NCBI RefSeq assembly: GCF_011752815.1
Contig: NZ_VWWV01000002.1
Coordinates: 372,001-436,000, forward strand
Length of the DNA: 64,000 bases
Reading direction: 5' to 3'
DNA from: Enterobacter sp. Cy-643
GTDB taxonomy: Bacteria > Pseudomonadota > Gammaproteobacteria > Enterobacterales > Enterobacteriaceae
Positions within the stretch are counted from its first letter, which is position 1; each line of letters starts with the position of its first letter. Below are positions 1 to 11,156 of this stretch, piece by piece. The notes beneath the pieces are model-generated. The model did not search any database. It saw nothing but the letters and a program-made list of their open reading frames with translations, and had not been told where the DNA came from. Position numbers and translations under genes: made by a program.

Positions 1-197
1 GCCGCCGCGCCGACGTGATCGAGATGACCATGCGTCAACAGGATTTGGCTAATCTGCACGCCTTTCTGTGCCACTTCTTGCTTAATGCGCGCCGCATCGC
101 CGCCGGGATCGACCAGCGCCGCCTGCTGCGTTTCCTCGCACCAAATAAGAGAACAGTTCTGGGCAAAAGCCGTAACCGGAATAATGTGATAGTTCAT
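1..197 (-). CDS. gloC: GloC-type hydroxyacylglutathione hydrolase (5' part only)
   Basis: This is the N-terminal 65 codons of a metallo-beta-lactamase-fold hydrolase that runs off the left edge of the window. The protein begins [15 protein letters not shown] and reaches the zinc-binding motif [10 protein letters not shown], the HxHxDH signature of glyoxalase II-like enzymes. In E. coli GloC (YcbL) hydrolyses S-lactoylglutathione to lactate and glutathione in methylglyoxal detoxification; it acts in the cytoplasm. The start codon at 195-197 fits the family start. It lies 39 bp downstream of mepK on the same strand, the same neighbour as in E. coli. The C-terminal part cannot be judged. Confidence 0.9.
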   Translation of the reverse strand, partial: MNYHIIPVTAFAQNCSLIWCEETQQAALVDPGGDAARIKQEVAQKGVQISQILLTHGHLDHVGAA

Positions 198-236
198 GCT
201 GCTCCATTACCGACAACAAAGCCGGATTCCGTTGTT

Positions 237-785
237 TTACCAGTGCCTTACGGGCCCTGTATCAATATGCACAAAGTCGCTGCTGGGGTAGTATCCTACA
301 CCACCTGCCCGCATAGATAATGCTGCTTTGCGAATATTGCTTAACGAAACGCCTTCAATATGGAAATCCATCGCCTGGCCTTTGGTGTGGTAGCTTTTTT
401 TCGCCACGCCGCGGCTGTGAGCGCGAAGTTCATTATTGGTGTCGATGGAACGGTAGCCGGAAACCAGCTGGACCGGTTTGTTAGTCCCTAAAAGCCCCTG
501 CAGGCGATAGAGTTGGTCAAACAGGGAAGGATCGATGGATTTAATCTTGTTCGCCCGGTAGTCCCGGAAGAAGTGATTAAGTTTTGCTAATTCATCCTGA
601 ATATAGCCTCTGCCATCAAAAAACTCAGCTTTCAGTGACTCTCCAGTGTGCAGGTTATTGAGAGTCAAAATACGCGGGCGTGGTGTCGAGAGGGTGGCAA
701 ACGACGGCAAAGGCATGAGAGCGGCACCGAAAGCCACGCCCCCCAAAGCCAGTAGCTTGCGGCGATTAGCGTCAAATTTGTCCAT
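237..785 (-). CDS. mepK: Murein endopeptidase MepK (YcbK), Tat-exported
   Basis: A 182-residue protein with an N-terminal twin-arginine signal (NRRKLLALGG at 7-16, then a hydrophobic stretch ending in PSFA near residue 30), so it should be exported folded by Tat. The rest is the M15-like YcbK domain (formerly DUF882). Likely zinc ligands are His133, Asp140 and His173, in SYHTKGQAMDFH and FVHIDTG. In E. coli MepK cleaves peptidoglycan cross-links, including the 3-3 (mDAP-mDAP) bonds made by L,D-transpeptidases. That fits its position just downstream of ldtD, which makes such links. Length equals the E. coli protein. The role is inferred from the family. Confidence 0.93.
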   Translation of the reverse strand: MDKFDANRRKLLALGGVAFGAALMPLPSFATLSTPRPRILTLNNLHTGESLKAEFFDGRGYIQDELAKLNHFFRDYRANKIKSIDPSLFDQLYRLQGLLGTNKPVQLVSGYRSIDTNNELRAHSRGVAKKSYHTKGQAMDFHIEGVSLSNIRKAALSMRAGGVGYYPSSDFVHIDTGPVRHW

Positions 786-969
786 GATATCCAGGTCTAC
801 AGGTAATAAAATGATGGTTTAATATGCACTTCTGCGCACAGCCATCGCACCATAACTGCCCGAATTCGGTGAGTCAAGGCACGATAAAACCCAGCAACGG
901 CGGGTCCTGTAGAGGACCCGGCTGCGTTTTACATTTTCTACGACCGCTAATTCATTAGAAATGTTGCGT
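786..969. terminator. Hairpin between ldtD and mepK
   Basis: The 184 bp between ldtD and mepK contain one perfect 8-bp inverted repeat with a four-base loop at 901-920 (CGGGTCCT, loop GTAG, AGGACCCG). Read on the minus strand it lies about 50 nt after the ldtD stop and is followed, after about 13 nt, by GGGTTTTATC, so it may reduce readthrough from ldtD. The plus-strand side also has a short T run (GCGTTTTAC). Terminator function is an inference. Confidence 0.5.
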
Positions 970-2808
970 TTAGCGGATTAATAACCCGGCTTTTGTGAGG
1001 TTTTGTGCGCCAGATCGCGCGGTGAGATCATAATTGTAAATATCTGTACGAAACTCGGTGCGGCCATCTTTTCCGACAAAAGCGGTCAGATAGTAAAGAT
1101 TAACCGGAATGTTATGGCGGATATTAACGTATTTAGTGTTTCCTTCCTGCAACGTACTGGATATCCGGGAATCATTCCATCCAGCATCCTGCAGCAGCAT
1201 ATTTGCCAGCTCAGACGCCTTATTGACGCGCACACAGCCTGAACTCAGCGCCCTTGCATCCTTCTGGAAAAGGTTATGGTTTGGCGTATCGTGCAGGTAG
1301 ATAGCGTCGGAACTCGGCATATTGAACTTGTAGCGCCCAAGCGAGTTTTGCGTGCCGGGCTTCTGCTGGAAGCGGAACGGCAGATTATTCTCGGTGATCG
1401 TCGACCAGTCTACGCGCCACGGATCGATCATCTCAGCATTGTTGCTCCAGCCGCGAATCACGCTGTAGCCGTGCTGCTCCAGATAACCCGGATTCTGTCG
1501 CACCTTTGGCAAAATATCTTTTCGCGCCAGCGTCGGCGGTACGTTCCACGGCGGGTTAACCACGACATTATTCAGCGCGCTACTCATCATCGGGGTTTTA
1601 CGATCCGGGCGTCCGACGATAACGCGAGAAGCCAGGGCTTCATTGCCGTTGAGGTAATACACCAGAGAATAGTTAGGAATGTTCACCATAATGCCGGTTT
1701 CAAGTTTGTCTGGCAGCAGGCGTAAACGCTGAATATTCAGCGCCACCAGGGCCGCACGCTGCTGAGGCGTGACGTTAAGCCAGTCGCGCGTCAGTTGGCC
1801 AATCGCACCGTCCGAGCCTAGCCCTTGCCATTGCTGGAAGCGTTTAACGCCATCAACCAGATCGCGGCTGTAAACACCGCGGGCAGCAGTCTGAGATTTC
1901 TTCTTACCTGCTTGAGGAGAAGCGTCTTCGACATTAATCGCTGACGGGCTTACGGTGACATCGGCCACACTGGTCATCCCCGATGGCTTGTCCTGAAGCA
2001 TGCCGGTCCGGGCAAGAATTTCTCTCAGTGCCCCTACGTCGTTGCTCCACTGCCCTGGCCTTAAGGTCTCTTTACCGGCCATTTTCGGCCACGGACGGGT
2101 GTCAGCCAGCAAATGAATGAGGGATTGATGCAGCTGAGCATACTGCGGATGCTGAGGCGCCAGGCTGTCGATAAAGTTCACCAGAGAACCCTGGTCAACG
2201 GCTACTTGCCACTGGTTAATCACCGACAGGGGCGGCGTTTTTAACGTGTAAGGCGTGCTGCTATAAAGCCAGCGATTGCCGTCAATCGGGATGCCCGAAA
2301 CGAACTGCAGGTAGCCCATCATGGCGTCGGAAAGCACCACATCGCGTGCCATACCGGTCACTGCGGGATCGGTCAACAGCTCAACCCACTGGTTAAACTG
2401 CGGCTGTATTCCAGCAATGGCCACTTCTGCCAGCTGTTGCTGAAAAGCTTTTACCGCATCGCGGTTTTCCCACATCGGCTTCATGTCACGCGCGGCATAG
2501 AAAGCCGACAGGGCGTTGAGATAAACCGGCGTGTAGCCCGCAGGCAGACCCGCAATAAGCTGCGACCGGCTTTGTGCCGCTGACATCGTGGACGTGTTTG
2601 TTGGCAAAGTCCCGGCCATCGTGGCCGTCGCCGCAGACTGCGCCAAAGGCTGATTGAGTTCAGTGGGCCGATCGGTCTGGAAAGCAGAGCTGTCGGAGGG
2701 AACGACCGCAGGCTCGTCGGCCTGGGCCACAAACAGCGGAGCGAAACTGAGCGCCAGGCAGTAACCGACTGCCGATAGTCGAAAATCTTTAACTTTTCTA
2801 AGCAACAT
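970..2808 (-). CDS. ldtD: L,D-transpeptidase LdtD (YcbB)
   Basis: A 612-residue periplasmic L,D-transpeptidase that makes 3-3 cross-links in peptidoglycan. The N-terminus [15 protein letters not shown] is followed by a hydrophobic signal segment and VAQADEP. A peptidoglycan-binding domain lies near residue 330 ([17 protein letters not shown]), and the YkuD catalytic domain carries HDTPNHNLF and SSGCVRV with the nucleophile Cys525. The C-terminal 87 residues after the Cys match E. coli LdtD in length (Cys528 of 615). An in-frame ATG 12 codons upstream exists, but the start at 2808 fits the family and follows a G-rich ribosome binding stretch. The linker around residues 270-320 is divergent. 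In E. coli the gene is induced by the Cpx envelope stress system. Confidence 0.95.
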   Translation of the reverse strand: MLLRKVKDFRLSAVGYCLALSFAPLFVAQADEPAVVPSDSSAFQTDRPTELNQPLAQSAATATMAGTLPTNTSTMSAAQSRSQLIAGLPAGYTPVYLNALSAFYAARDMKPMWENRDAVKAFQQQLAEVAIAGIQPQFNQWVELLTDPAVTGMARDVVLSDAMMGYLQFVSGIPIDGNRWLYSSTPYTLKTPPLSVINQWQVAVDQGSLVNFIDSLAPQHPQYAQLHQSLIHLLADTRPWPKMAGKETLRPGQWSNDVGALREILARTGMLQDKPSGMTSVADVTVSPSAINVEDASPQAGKKKSQTAARGVYSRDLVDGVKRFQQWQGLGSDGAIGQLTRDWLNVTPQQRAALVALNIQRLRLLPDKLETGIMVNIPNYSLVYYLNGNEALASRVIVGRPDRKTPMMSSALNNVVVNPPWNVPPTLARKDILPKVRQNPGYLEQHGYSVIRGWSNNAEMIDPWRVDWSTITENNLPFRFQQKPGTQNSLGRYKFNMPSSDAIYLHDTPNHNLFQKDARALSSGCVRVNKASELANMLLQDAGWNDSRISSTLQEGNTKYVNIRHNIPVNLYYLTAFVGKDGRTEFRTDIYNYDLTARSGAQNLTKAGLLIR

Positions 2809-2865
2809 CCCTTGCCCCCTGTTTATTACTGTGCTCACCGTCAAAGGCGGGAAGTATTCACCACT

Positions 2866-2917
2866 AGTATATAAACAGTAAAAACCATTTGCCTGACAAA
2901 ATGTAAAGAAAATTAAA
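2866..2917 (-). promoter_or_regulatory. Candidate ldtD promoter with CpxR-like box
   Basis: On the minus strand TATACT at 2866-2871 is a good -10 hexamer about 58 bp before the ldtD start. Upstream at 2903-2917 the plus strand reads GTAAA, five bases, TTAAA, one mismatch from the CpxR consensus GTAAA-N5-GTAAA, centred near -51. E. coli ldtD is known to be Cpx-activated. The region is A-rich, so a chance match is quite possible and the -35 element is weak. Confidence 0.35.
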
Positions 2918-2939
2918 GATTAAGACTGTTCGTGACAAA

Positions 2940-2963
2940 GAAAAAGCGGGCCTTAGCCCGCTT
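2940..2963 (-). terminator. Intrinsic terminator of the cmoM-mukFEB operon
   Basis: AAGCGGGC, loop, GCCCGCTT (2944-2963) is a perfect 8-bp stem. On the minus strand it is followed by TTTCTTTG and it lies 27 bp after the mukB stop. Confidence 0.8.
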
Positions 2964-2990
2964 GATAATATCGCATCCAGTAGCGCTGGT

Positions 2991-5900
2991 TTACGAGGCG
3001 TCAGCCGTTTCCGAACCCTGCTGCGGCTCTGGCAACGCCGGGGCCGCAAAGCCACGCAGGCCAACAACGTGAACGTGTTCGCTGTTCTGGAAGACCTTAC
3101 GCACCAGCTTATAGGTGGTCCCTTTTTCCGGGCTGATGTTTTCTGGCGCGGCAATAATTAATTGCATTTCCAGACGTTCACACAGCTCAAACAGCGTGGC
3201 GATGGACTTGGCATCCAGTCGCGCCGCCTCGTCAAGGAACAGCAGGCGGCAAGGCGAAATGTCTTTCCCACGCAGGCGCTGCGACTCATCTTCCCAGCTC
3301 TGAACAACCATCACCAGGATAGACATCCCGGTGCCGATAGCTTCCCCGGTGGACAGCGCCCCGCTCTCTGCACGCAGCCAGCCGTCTGAACCACGGTTTA
3401 CCTCAACTTCCATTTCCAGGTAGTTACGGTAATCCAGCAGCTCTTCGCCAATGGTCTGCGGCGTGCGCTGGCCCATGTCGATCTGCGGGTTAAGCCGCTG
3501 ATAAAGCTTCGCCAGCGCTTCGGAGAAGGTCAGACGATTGCTGTTAAACAGATCCTGATGCTGTTCGTGCTGCTCGGAAAGTACGTTTAATAGCGTCGCA
3601 TGAGCCTCGCGCACGTTGACGTTCAGACGAACGCTCTTCACCTGGCCGAAGGAGACGCTTTGCAGACCCTGGTTGAGCATGCGAATTCGGTTCTGCTCGC
3701 GCTGGATCGTCTTGCGAATGATGTTCGCCACGCTGCGGGAGCTGATCGCCAGCTTCTGCTCGCGTGAAGTCAGCTCTTCCGTCAGGCGGCTCAGTTCAAT
3801 TTCCATCTGTTCGATGGCTTCAACCGGATCGTCGGTACGAATGATGTCCTGGCGAATACGCTCGCGCAGGTGCTGATAAACCGCGACGAAGAACTGAATC
3901 TTACGCTCAGGGCGCTTAGGATCTTCCGACAGACGAAGCACGTCACGCAGATGTTCGTTGTCGGCCACCGCCAGGCGCAGCGCACCCAACGCTTTATCCG
4001 ACATGGAACGCAGATCGTCCCCGGAAAGATAAGCCAGCTCACGGCGATGCAGACGGCGCTCGACGCCATTGTCTTTTACCATACGCATGACTGCGCACCA
4101 GCCTGCTTTCGCCGTCACGACCTGCTCGCGCATTTCAAAGTAATTGCGCTCCAGCTGCTTCAGTTTGCGGGTCAGGTTGTTCATCTCCGCTTCGCAGTAG
4201 GTCAGCTGTTTCTCAAGCTGGTTACGGCGCGAGCGGTTGTTGCTGAGCGCGGTATGCAGCTCATCGCGGCGCGCGCGTGCTCTTTCCTCCGCCCCGGTAT
4301 CTGCGCGGACGCCGATGTCCTGCAGCTCTTTATGCAGGTCCGTCAGCAGCTCTTTTTTGGTATCAAACGAACTTTTCAGCGATGCCAGAAGCTGGCTGTA
4401 CTGACCCAGCTGCTGGGCATGCTGGCGCAGCGCTTCACGGGAACGCGTACGCTCCACTTCAGCCTGCTCCAGACGCTGGCGCAGCTTCTCGTTCAGGTCG
4501 CTGTTGCCGTCCAGCATGGCGGCAGAGTCGCTGTAGCTAAAGTGAGCGCGACGCTGCACGACTTCGGTCAGCGCAAACGCACGCTGACGGGCATCACGCT
4601 GTATTTGCTGCGCATGGGCGTAGTCGTCTTTGAGCTGTTCGAACTGTTCAGGGTCGCTCTGCAGCACGCTGGCAACGCCTTCCAGTTTGATCAGCTGGTT
4701 GCCGTGCTGGTGAATAAAGCGAGCTGACTCTTCGGCTTCATCCAGGCGTTCCTGGATTTCATCGCAGCGATCGGCCAGCGTTTCGTCATTCAGCAGGCTA
4801 ATGCGCGGCAGCAGGCGGTTCAGCTGAGCCACGCCCTCTTTTGCCTGCTCAAACTGCTGGCGCTGCTGCTGATTGTCATTTTCATGATTGTTGATCGCCC
4901 GCTCAATCTCGCCGCGACGGCTGTTGAGGTGGCGAATTTCCGCCTCAGGATCGTCTTCAAATGCCACGCCCAGGTGCTGGCCGATAAAGCGGCTAAACGA
5001 CTGGTGCAGGCGCTGGTTTTTCTGCACATCAAAAGAAAGCGTCGCGAAGCGCTCGGCCAGTGACTCACGTTCGTTATGCAAGGCTTCAAGGCGGTTTTCA
5101 CGCGCGGCGCGGCCAAACAGCGGCAGCTCAGGCAGACGCGAATAGCGCCACTGGCGCTCGGCGGTTTTGACGAGCACCGCCGCATCCATCTCTTCAACGG
5201 TAAACACGCTGTCATCGAACGAAGACGGATCCCCTTCAATCAGATAGAGATCTTCCGGGCAATCTTCCAGATTTTCCAGCTGTTCGCGTACTAAAGAAAG
5301 ATCGGGCACCACGATGGCGTGACGGGACGGGCCATACAACGCGGAGAAGTACGGCGCATCTTCAAGGCCGATGTCATCATAAATTTCAGACAGCAGCACG
5401 CCGCCAAAACGTTCGGCCAGCGCGTTGAGGCGCGGGTCTTCGGCACCACCAGGCTGGCTGAGGCGTTCGATCTCGTCATCTACGGCACGTTTACGCGCCC
5501 CGACTTCGTCACGCTCAACGGTGGATTCGCGCTCGCGCTCCAGCAGCTGCTGCATGTACTCAGTCACCTGCTGGCTGGCTTCGAACTGCTCCCCGCTTTG
5601 CTCACACAGCTGTGTCAGGCTGGTTTGCGCCGCAATCCATCTTGGCGCGCGCAGGTTCAGCGTTTTGATGCTGGCCTGAATCTGTTCCAGCTCCTGACGC
5701 AGCGCCATGCGCTGTTCGCTTGCTTCGGCTACGGTTTGCTGCAGCGCACCGATGCGCTCTTCCAGCTCCTCATGCAGCGCTTCAAGCTCTTCCGGATCGA
5801 ACTGTTTGCCCTGGCGTTTACAGAAGTCAGCGAGCAAGCGCTCGGCTTCCTGCTGTTCACGCAGGCGCTGTTCCAGCTCGTTGAGACGCATACGCAGCGG

Positions 5901-7448
5901 CTGAACCTGATCGGCCAGATGACGCTGGTTGCTGCTGTCGCGCAGCAATTCACGCGCGGTGTCCCAGGCTTCGCTTCGGCTCACCGGGCCACTGATGGCA
6001 GTCACCAGTTGGTAAGCGTGTTCGAACTGGCTATGCGCCGCCTGAGCCACGCTCATTTTCTGCTCGAGAGACAGCAGTTTGTCGGTTGCCTCAATCTCTT
6101 TCGCTTTGAAAGTATCCAGCCATTCATCGGCGCTGTCGGCGGTCAAATCCGGCAGGTGACAAAGCTCGCGAGCACGCTCCAGCGCCTGTAGCGCCTGCTG
6201 ATACTGAATAGCGCGGGTCTGCTGTACATCCAGCGCCTGCTGATAATCCGCAAGCTGGCTTTTCAGCTCATCGACTTCCAGTTCGGCGGCTTCGGCCCGG
6301 GCCTCGTTTTCTTCCTGCTGTTCGTGCGCTTCGGCAACGATCTCATTTTGCTCTTCAAGACGAATTTGCAGCTCGTCGAGGTCAGCTTCGTAGCGCTCGA
6401 TCTTTTCCTGCTGGCGAATCGCCGTTTGCACCAGGTTCAGATGATCGCTTGCGGCCTGATAATCCGTTTCCAGATCTCCTTCCGCACCGCTGTGTTCGCC
6501 CAACTCGCGCGCCATATCAACGTGCTTGTACTGTTCAGCAGCCAGCTGCTGGCGGCTTACCAGCAGTTCACGGCGAAATTCCAGCGCTTTGTCCAGGTGG
6601 ATACGCCGTTCGTTGGCGTGGCGCATGTAGTCCGCCGCCACGTAGTCAGTTGCTTCCGAGATTAAATGCTTAAACAAATCACGGTCAGACTGAGTGACGC
6701 GAATCGCTTCCAGCGTCATGCGGTTTTCACGCAGCGCCGCTTCCATGTCCTGGAAGGCTTTGCGCACGCCGCCGTTTTCCGGCAGCAGGTAATCACGCAG
6801 GGAACGGGTGATCGCGCTGGAAATACCGCCGTACAGCGAGGCTTCAATCAGGCGATAGTATTTGCTACGGTCTGCGGCGCTGCGCAAACGACGGGCAACA
6901 ATACCCAGATCGAACATCAGCGAGTGGTAGTCGGTGATGGAGTTGAACTGCTTGAACTGCACGCCTTCAATGGCTTCAACTTTGTCCTTCAGCTCCTGCA
7001 GGCTGAGTACGCGAGCCTGACGCTCATTCAGCGTTTCGGTCAGTAACTGCGTTGGCTGAATCGAGGTTGGCAAGCCCTGAATAGCAAAGGGTTTAATATC
7101 GACTTTACGGTCGCGCCCGGCGACCTGCTGCAGACGGACACCCACCACAACGCGCTGATGGCGTGAGTTGATGACGTCCAGCGTGGAGTAACAGACGCCC
7201 GCTTTCAGCTTACCGTGAAGGCCTTTATCGCGAGAGCCTGAGGTGGCTCCCGCCTCCGTGGTGTTACGGAAGTGCAGCAAGGTTAAGTCCGGGATAAGCG
7301 CCGTGACGAAAGCCGCCATAGTAGTGGACTTACCCGCCCCGTTACCCCCGGAAAGCGTGGTGACCAGCTCATCGAGATCGAAGGTCCGCGCGAAGAAACC
7401 GTTCCAGTTAACCAGCGTCAGCGAGCGAAATTTTCCGCGTTCAATCAT
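2991..7448 (-). CDS. mukB: Chromosome partition protein MukB (SMC-like ATPase)
   Basis: A 1485-residue SMC-related protein, one residue shorter than E. coli MukB. It has an N-terminal ATPase half with Walker [10 protein letters not shown] at 34-42, two long coiled-coil arms rich in Glu, Gln and Arg, a central hinge near residues 650-780, and a C-terminal ATPase half with signature [10 protein letters not shown] at about 1365 and Walker [12 protein letters not shown] at about 1402-1412. MukB dimers with MukF and MukE extrude DNA loops and compact the nucleoid, and MukB also contacts topoisomerase IV. The start ATG overlaps the mukE stop by 4 bp, indicating translational coupling in the cmoM-mukF-mukE-mukB operon. 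The operon ends at the hairpin 27 bp downstream. Confidence 0.98.
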   Translation of the reverse strand: MIERGKFRSLTLVNWNGFFARTFDLDELVTTLSGGNGAGKSTTMAAFVTALIPDLTLLHFRNTTEAGATSGSRDKGLHGKLKAGVCYSTLDVINSRHQRVVVGVRLQQVAGRDRKVDIKPFAIQGLPTSIQPTQLLTETLNERQARVLSLQELKDKVEAIEGVQFKQFNSITDYHSLMFDLGIVARRLRSAADRSKYYRLIEASLYGGISSAITRSLRDYLLPENGGVRKAFQDMEAALRENRMTLEAIRVTQSDRDLFKHLISEATDYVAADYMRHANERRIHLDKALEFRRELLVSRQQLAAEQYKHVDMARELGEHSGAEGDLETDYQAASDHLNLVQTAIRQQEKIERYEADLDELQIRLEEQNEIVAEAHEQQEENEARAEAAELEVDELKSQLADYQQALDVQQTRAIQYQQALQALERARELCHLPDLTADSADEWLDTFKAKEIEATDKLLSLEQKMSVAQAAHSQFEHAYQLVTAISGPVSRSEAWDTARELLRDSSNQRHLADQVQPLRMRLNELEQRLREQQEAERLLADFCKRQGKQFDPEELEALHEELEERIGALQQTVAEASEQRMALRQELEQIQASIKTLNLRAPRWIAAQTSLTQLCEQSGEQFEASQQVTEYMQQLLERERESTVERDEVGARKRAVDDEIERLSQPGGAEDPRLNALAERFGGVLLSEIYDDIGLEDAPYFSALYGPSRHAIVVPDLSLVREQLENLEDCPEDLYLIEGDPSSFDDSVFTVEEMDAAVLVKTAERQWRYSRLPELPLFGRAARENRLEALHNERESLAERFATLSFDVQKNQRLHQSFSRFIGQHLGVAFEDDPEAEIRHLNSRRGEIERAINNHENDNQQQRQQFEQAKEGVAQLNRLLPRISLLNDETLADRCDEIQERLDEAEESARFIHQHGNQLIKLEGVASVLQSDPEQFEQLKDDYAHAQQIQRDARQRAFALTEVVQRRAHFSYSDSAAMLDGNSDLNEKLRQRLEQAEVERTRSREALRQHAQQLGQYSQLLASLKSSFDTKKELLTDLHKELQDIGVRADTGAEERARARRDELHTALSNNRSRRNQLEKQLTYCEAEMNNLTRKLKQLERNYFEMREQVVTAKAGWCAVMRMVKDNGVERRLHRRELAYLSGDDLRSMSDKALGALRLAVADNEHLRDVLRLSEDPKRPERKIQFFVAVYQHLRERIRQDIIRTDDPVEAIEQMEIELSRLTEELTSREQKLAISSRSVANIIRKTIQREQNRIRMLNQGLQSVSFGQVKSVRLNVNVREAHATLLNVLSEQHEQHQDLFNSNRLTFSEALAKLYQRLNPQIDMGQRTPQTIGEELLDYRNYLEMEVEVNRGSDGWLRAESGALSTGEAIGTGMSILVMVVQSWEDESQRLRGKDISPCRLLFLDEAARLDAKSIATLFELCERLEMQLIIAAPENISPEKGTTYKLVRKVFQNSEHVHVVGLRGFAAPALPEPQQGSETADAS

Positions 7449-8161
7449 TCTTGTTCATCCTCCGCGTTATCCAGTCCTGGTTGTGGCTCATCGCTCTCAT
7501 CATTGAGCTGCAGGCGACTTTCAACCGCCATGGCTTCGCCGTCGCGAATCATGCGCAGCTGGGCTTCGCGTGGGTCATCGCCGGTACGCACATCGGCGCC
7601 GAAGCGGAAGACCGATTCAGTGATGCGGAATTTACTGCTGTCGTGGCCCATAAACCAGATCATACCGAGGCGGCGCAGGCGAGTCAGTGAAGCACGCACT
7701 TTCTCCTGCAGCTTTTGTCGGTCAAGGTCGGATCCGGTGGAGCGGTTATTCACCAGCTTCAGCAGCTTGTTTTCATCCGCCAGCGTTAGCAGCTCGTCGT
7801 AAAGTTCCTGCTGGGTGAAGATCCCTTCGTTGGCGAGTCGTTCCGGACTGAGATAGAGGTAGCACAGAATTTTGCCCACCATCATATCCAGCTCGGAGAG
7901 CACAGAACGTGGGATTAGCGTGGTGGAACGTGGACGCAGATAGAAAAAGCCTTCTGGCGCCCGGATAAGCTCCACGTTATAACGCGCGTAAAATTCTTCC
8001 AGATATTCCTGGAAATCCATCAAAAAGGCGTGGTTATCCAGCTCTTCGAGTCCAATATGGCGCCCGGCGCGCAGCTGGCTATCGAGCGCAGGAAAAAGAG
8101 GGTTGGCCAGCGCCTGTGCCAGTTTAACCGGCATCACTTGTTCAATATTTGTTGATGACAT
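7445..8161 (-). CDS. mukE: Chromosome partition protein MukE
   Basis: A 238-residue accessory subunit of the MukBEF condensin. The N-terminus ([16 protein letters not shown]) and the core ([19 protein letters not shown]) are nearly identical to E. coli MukE; the acidic C-terminal tail varies. MukE dimers bind MukF and regulate MukB ATPase and DNA binding through winged-helix domains. The gene overlaps mukF upstream by 20 bp and mukB downstream by 4 bp, so the three subunits are very probably co-translated. The start is the one that gives the family N-terminus. Confidence 0.97.
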   Translation of the reverse strand: MSSTNIEQVMPVKLAQALANPLFPALDSQLRAGRHIGLEELDNHAFLMDFQEYLEEFYARYNVELIRAPEGFFYLRPRSTTLIPRSVLSELDMMVGKILCYLYLSPERLANEGIFTQQELYDELLTLADENKLLKLVNNRSTGSDLDRQKLQEKVRASLTRLRRLGMIWFMGHDSSKFRITESVFRFGADVRTGDDPREAQLRMIRDGEAMAVESRLQLNDESDEPQPGLDNAEDEQE

Positions 8162-9464
8162 GCGCCTGTACCTTGGCTCCGTAATCGTTAATGGTTTGCC
8201 ACTTAGCCGGCAATCCTGTGAAATCCGCTTCCGCTACGCCCAGGCGCACCGCCTGGTCTACAACAATACGTGCCACATCGAAGTGACGCGCGCGAGGGTA
8301 TTGCACGAGGTAGTCACGTACCACAACCCCCAGATCGAGAGGCGCTTGTTGGGTTTTGTAGACCTGCAGCGCCGCTTCGATCAGCGCCGCCAGCTGTTCA
8401 CGAATTTCGTTAAATTCTTCAAACTCGAGCTCACTTGGCAACTCACCGGTGACTTCTTCATCCCGCAAAGCCATCTCTTCGTCACGCATATCCAGCAGGC
8501 GATCGGCGCTGGAATAGGTCAGCGCCCATGGCGCATCGAAGTAGCTTTGCACCGACTGCCGCAGACGTTGAGCAAAGACGCGATTTTTATCCATGTCGAT
8601 AGCGGTACGGATAAATTTATGCACGTGACGGTCATAGCCAATCCACAGGTCAATGGCCTGCTGACCCCAGCTGATAATACGGTCAAGTTTGCTTTGCAGG
8701 TCGAACACCAGGCGATCGACAAAGTGAAGATCGTCGCGGCCCAGGGTTGAGTCCTGAACGCGCAGCAGGTTGGCCTGCAGTTTATCCCCCGCGGCTTCGA
8801 GCGTATCCTGCAGTTCACGTAGCGTGCCGGAGGTCTCTGAAAGCAGCAGCTCACAGCTTGAAATCGCCGCCCGCCAGTCTTTGTTCAGCAGTTGGGCAAT
8901 GTCATCTTTTACCTGCTGCTGCTGCTCGTCCATGATGCGCTGGGTCAGGTCGATACTGTCGAAAATCTCCGCCACGGAATATTTCAGCGGCGCGTAAACA
9001 TTGCGATGCCAGTGGAACTCATCGCCGCCTTCATCGGCCGCATCGGCGGCGCGCTTAAGCTCACCCGCCACGATAGAAAGCTGCATAGACAGACGCAGCG
9101 TGGAAAACTCACGCTGGCGAATGTAGTAGTCGGTGATACCAATCCCCAGAGGCGTCAGGCGATAAATGGCATTGCCTTCAGTTAGCTCGCTGACAAAGCG
9201 ATTGAGCAAGCGCTGACGAACCATATCGTTGATGGCGTTGTTCGCGCGCACGGTGATAGTTTCGCTCGTTTGTTCAAAGCCATCGCTGACGTGACGAAAC
9301 GCATCGATCAGCTCTCCCTCGCTCAGCTCGCCATCAAGACGCTCGCCGTTTAAGGTGGCCACGGCCAGCAAAAACGTCAGGCGCTCCGTAGGCAGCGAGA
9401 TCGAAAAATCATTTTTCCTGGCCCAGGCAACCAGTTCAGGCACTGTCTGGGAAAAATCACTCAT
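8142..9464 (-). CDS. mukF: Kleisin subunit MukF
   Basis: A 440-residue kleisin, the same length class as E. coli MukF. It starts [19 protein letters not shown]. The N-terminal winged-helix and helical region mediates dimerisation. The middle binds MukE, and the C-terminal winged helix contacts the MukB head. MukF bridges the two MukB heads to close the MukBEF ring. It begins only 3 bp after the cmoM stop and overlaps mukE by 20 bp, so it is an internal cistron of the operon. Confidence 0.97.
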   Translation of the reverse strand: MSDFSQTVPELVAWARKNDFSISLPTERLTFLLAVATLNGERLDGELSEGELIDAFRHVSDGFEQTSETITVRANNAINDMVRQRLLNRFVSELTEGNAIYRLTPLGIGITDYYIRQREFSTLRLSMQLSIVAGELKRAADAADEGGDEFHWHRNVYAPLKYSVAEIFDSIDLTQRIMDEQQQQVKDDIAQLLNKDWRAAISSCELLLSETSGTLRELQDTLEAAGDKLQANLLRVQDSTLGRDDLHFVDRLVFDLQSKLDRIISWGQQAIDLWIGYDRHVHKFIRTAIDMDKNRVFAQRLRQSVQSYFDAPWALTYSSADRLLDMRDEEMALRDEEVTGELPSELEFEEFNEIREQLAALIEAALQVYKTQQAPLDLGVVVRDYLVQYPRARHFDVARIVVDQAVRLGVAEADFTGLPAKWQTINDYGAKVQAHVINKY

Positions 9465-9467
9465 AAT

Positions 9468-10244
9468 TTATCCTTGGCTCTGCGGCTTAAACGCGGTTAC
9501 GTGAATATAGCGGCCGAGACTGATAAACGGCTCCTGCCGACAATAACGCGTCTCCAGCGTCAGCAAATCGTCAAAACCATCTCGTTGTTTGTGTTTATCT
9601 CGCAGGTAATCATGAAACACCCGCACGCCGGTTTTACCGGTAATTTGCCAGCCAATTTGCTCCAGCCAGTGGTAAACCTGTTCTGGCTGCAGCGGATTGT
9701 CGGGCGAAAGGGTTTTGCGCTTATTTTTTTTCATCCCCTGCAGCACATATTCGAAGTTTCCGACAAACATGTTTCGCATCAGCAGGCCGTTTGCATTGTA
9801 GAACATTAGCGACAAAGTGCCGCCGGGACGCAAACAATCCCAAAGCGCTTTCAGCACGGCCTGAGGATCGGTGACCCACTCAAGCACCGCATGAAACAAT
9901 ATCAGATCAACCGGGCTTTCCAAATGTTGAGCCATATCCTGAGCGGCAGATTGTACAAAATGCATGTTGTCGCTCACACCTTTCTCGTGAGCAAGCATTT
10001 TTGCACGTGCAATCATTTCGGCGGACACATCGCAAAGCACCACTTCATGCCCACGCTCAGCGAAGCGGGTGGCCGTTTGCCCCTCCCCACCGCCGGCATC
10101 CAACACCTTTAAAGCTGCGGGCTGTGTCGCAAGAAAAGCATCCAGATCCTGCCAGAGAATCGCCTGCCGCAACTGGCCTTTAGTTGTGCCATAGATATTG
10201 TGCGAAAACTTCTCGGCAATATCGTCAAAATTGCGGTCACCCAT
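9468..10244 (-). CDS. cmoM: tRNA uridine-34 carboxymethoxy methyltransferase CmoM (SmtA)
   Basis: A 258-residue class I SAM-dependent methyltransferase. The glycine-rich SAM loop VLDAGGGEGQT lies near residues 47-57, followed by an acidic strand end (VVLCD), and the post-motif FHAVLEWV is present. In E. coli CmoM methylates 5-carboxymethoxyuridine at the wobble base of several tRNAs to give the methyl ester. The frame is open 12 codons further upstream, but the ATG at 10244 matches the E. coli start (MxDRNFDDIAEKF) and has a GGAG ribosome binding site. It is the first gene of the muk operon, as in E. coli, although its function is unrelated. Confidence 0.95.
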   Translation of the reverse strand: MGDRNFDDIAEKFSHNIYGTTKGQLRQAILWQDLDAFLATQPAALKVLDAGGGEGQTATRFAERGHEVVLCDVSAEMIARAKMLAHEKGVSDNMHFVQSAAQDMAQHLESPVDLILFHAVLEWVTDPQAVLKALWDCLRPGGTLSLMFYNANGLLMRNMFVGNFEYVLQGMKKNKRKTLSPDNPLQPEQVYHWLEQIGWQITGKTGVRVFHDYLRDKHKQRDGFDDLLTLETRYCRQEPFISLGRYIHVTAFKPQSQG

Positions 10245-10376
10245 GGGTACAGCTCCGTGGCAAAAGAGGTCATCTGACAAAACCGCTATTTTGGCACAGG
10301 CGGGACGAGAATGAACCCATCTGGTGTAATATCACGGGGGTTTACCTGCTGGATGGTTAAAAAGGATCCGAATTTC

Positions 10377-11156
10377 ATGCTTTTTATACTGAAAAAAATC
10401 ATTGGCGGGCTGCTGCTTCCCCTGCCATTCCTGCTGTTAACCATGGGCGTGGCTCTGGCGCTGCTGTGGTTTACTCGCTGGCAAAAAACGGCCAAAGGAT
10501 TACTCACGGCCAGCTGGCTGGTGCTTTTTCTGATTAGCCTGCAGCCCGTCGCGGACTGGATGCTAAAGCCTATCGAAGACACCTACGCCACTCGCCAGCA
10601 GGGCGACAACGCTCGCTACATCGTCGTCCTGGGCGGCGGTTACACCTGGAACCCGGCCTGGGCTCCCAGCTCAAACCTGATCGACAACAGTTTACCGCGG
10701 CTCACCGAAGCGATTCGTCTGAAACAGCTCAATCCAGGGGCAAAATTGATCTTTACCGGGGCGCGGGCGATGACAAACTCGGTCAGCACCGCAGAGGCAG
10801 GCGCCAGGGTGGCGGAAAGTCTAGGCATTTCCAGGGACGACATCATTACCCTGGACTCGCCTAAAGACACGGAGGAGGAAGCTTACGCCGTGGCCAGGCT
10901 GATAGGCCAGCAGCCGTTTATTCTGGTGACATCTGCTTCGCACCTGCCACGGGCAATAATCTTCTTCACCCGCGCCGGACTGCATCCTCTCCCGGCCCCG
11001 GCTAACCAGCTGGCGATAACCTCTCCGCTTAATCCGTGGGAAAAGGCTATCCCCGACCCGGTATGGCTGATGCACAGTGAACGCGTTGCCTATGAGACCC
11101 TCGGACGCCTGTGGCAGTGGCTGAAAGGCACTTCAGGAGAGCCAGGGCAGCAATGA
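10377..11156 (+). CDS. elyC: Envelope biogenesis factor ElyC (YcbC)
   Basis: A 259-residue inner-membrane protein with two N-terminal hydrophobic segments (LLPLPFLLLTMGVALALLW and GLLTASWLVLFLISL) followed by a DUF218 domain (YIVVLGGGYTWNP, LIFTGARA, VTSASHLPRA). In E. coli ElyC is needed for peptidoglycan assembly at low temperature and has been linked to undecaprenyl-phosphate-dependent steps; the chemistry is not settled. The ATG at 10377, preceded by AAAGGA, gives the E. coli length; upstream codons in frame are probably not translated. It is transcribed divergently from cmoM and convergently with ycbJ. Its last 24 bp overlap the end of ycbJ on the other strand. Confidence 0.94.
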   Translation: MLFILKKIIGGLLLPLPFLLLTMGVALALLWFTRWQKTAKGLLTASWLVLFLISLQPVADWMLKPIEDTYATRQQGDNARYIVVLGGGYTWNPAWAPSSNLIDNSLPRLTEAIRLKQLNPGAKLIFTGARAMTNSVSTAEAGARVAESLGISRDDIITLDSPKDTEEEAYAVARLIGQQPFILVTSASHLPRAIIFFTRAGLHPLPAPANQLAITSPLNPWEKAIPDPVWLMHSERVAYETLGRLWQWLKGTSGEPGQQ

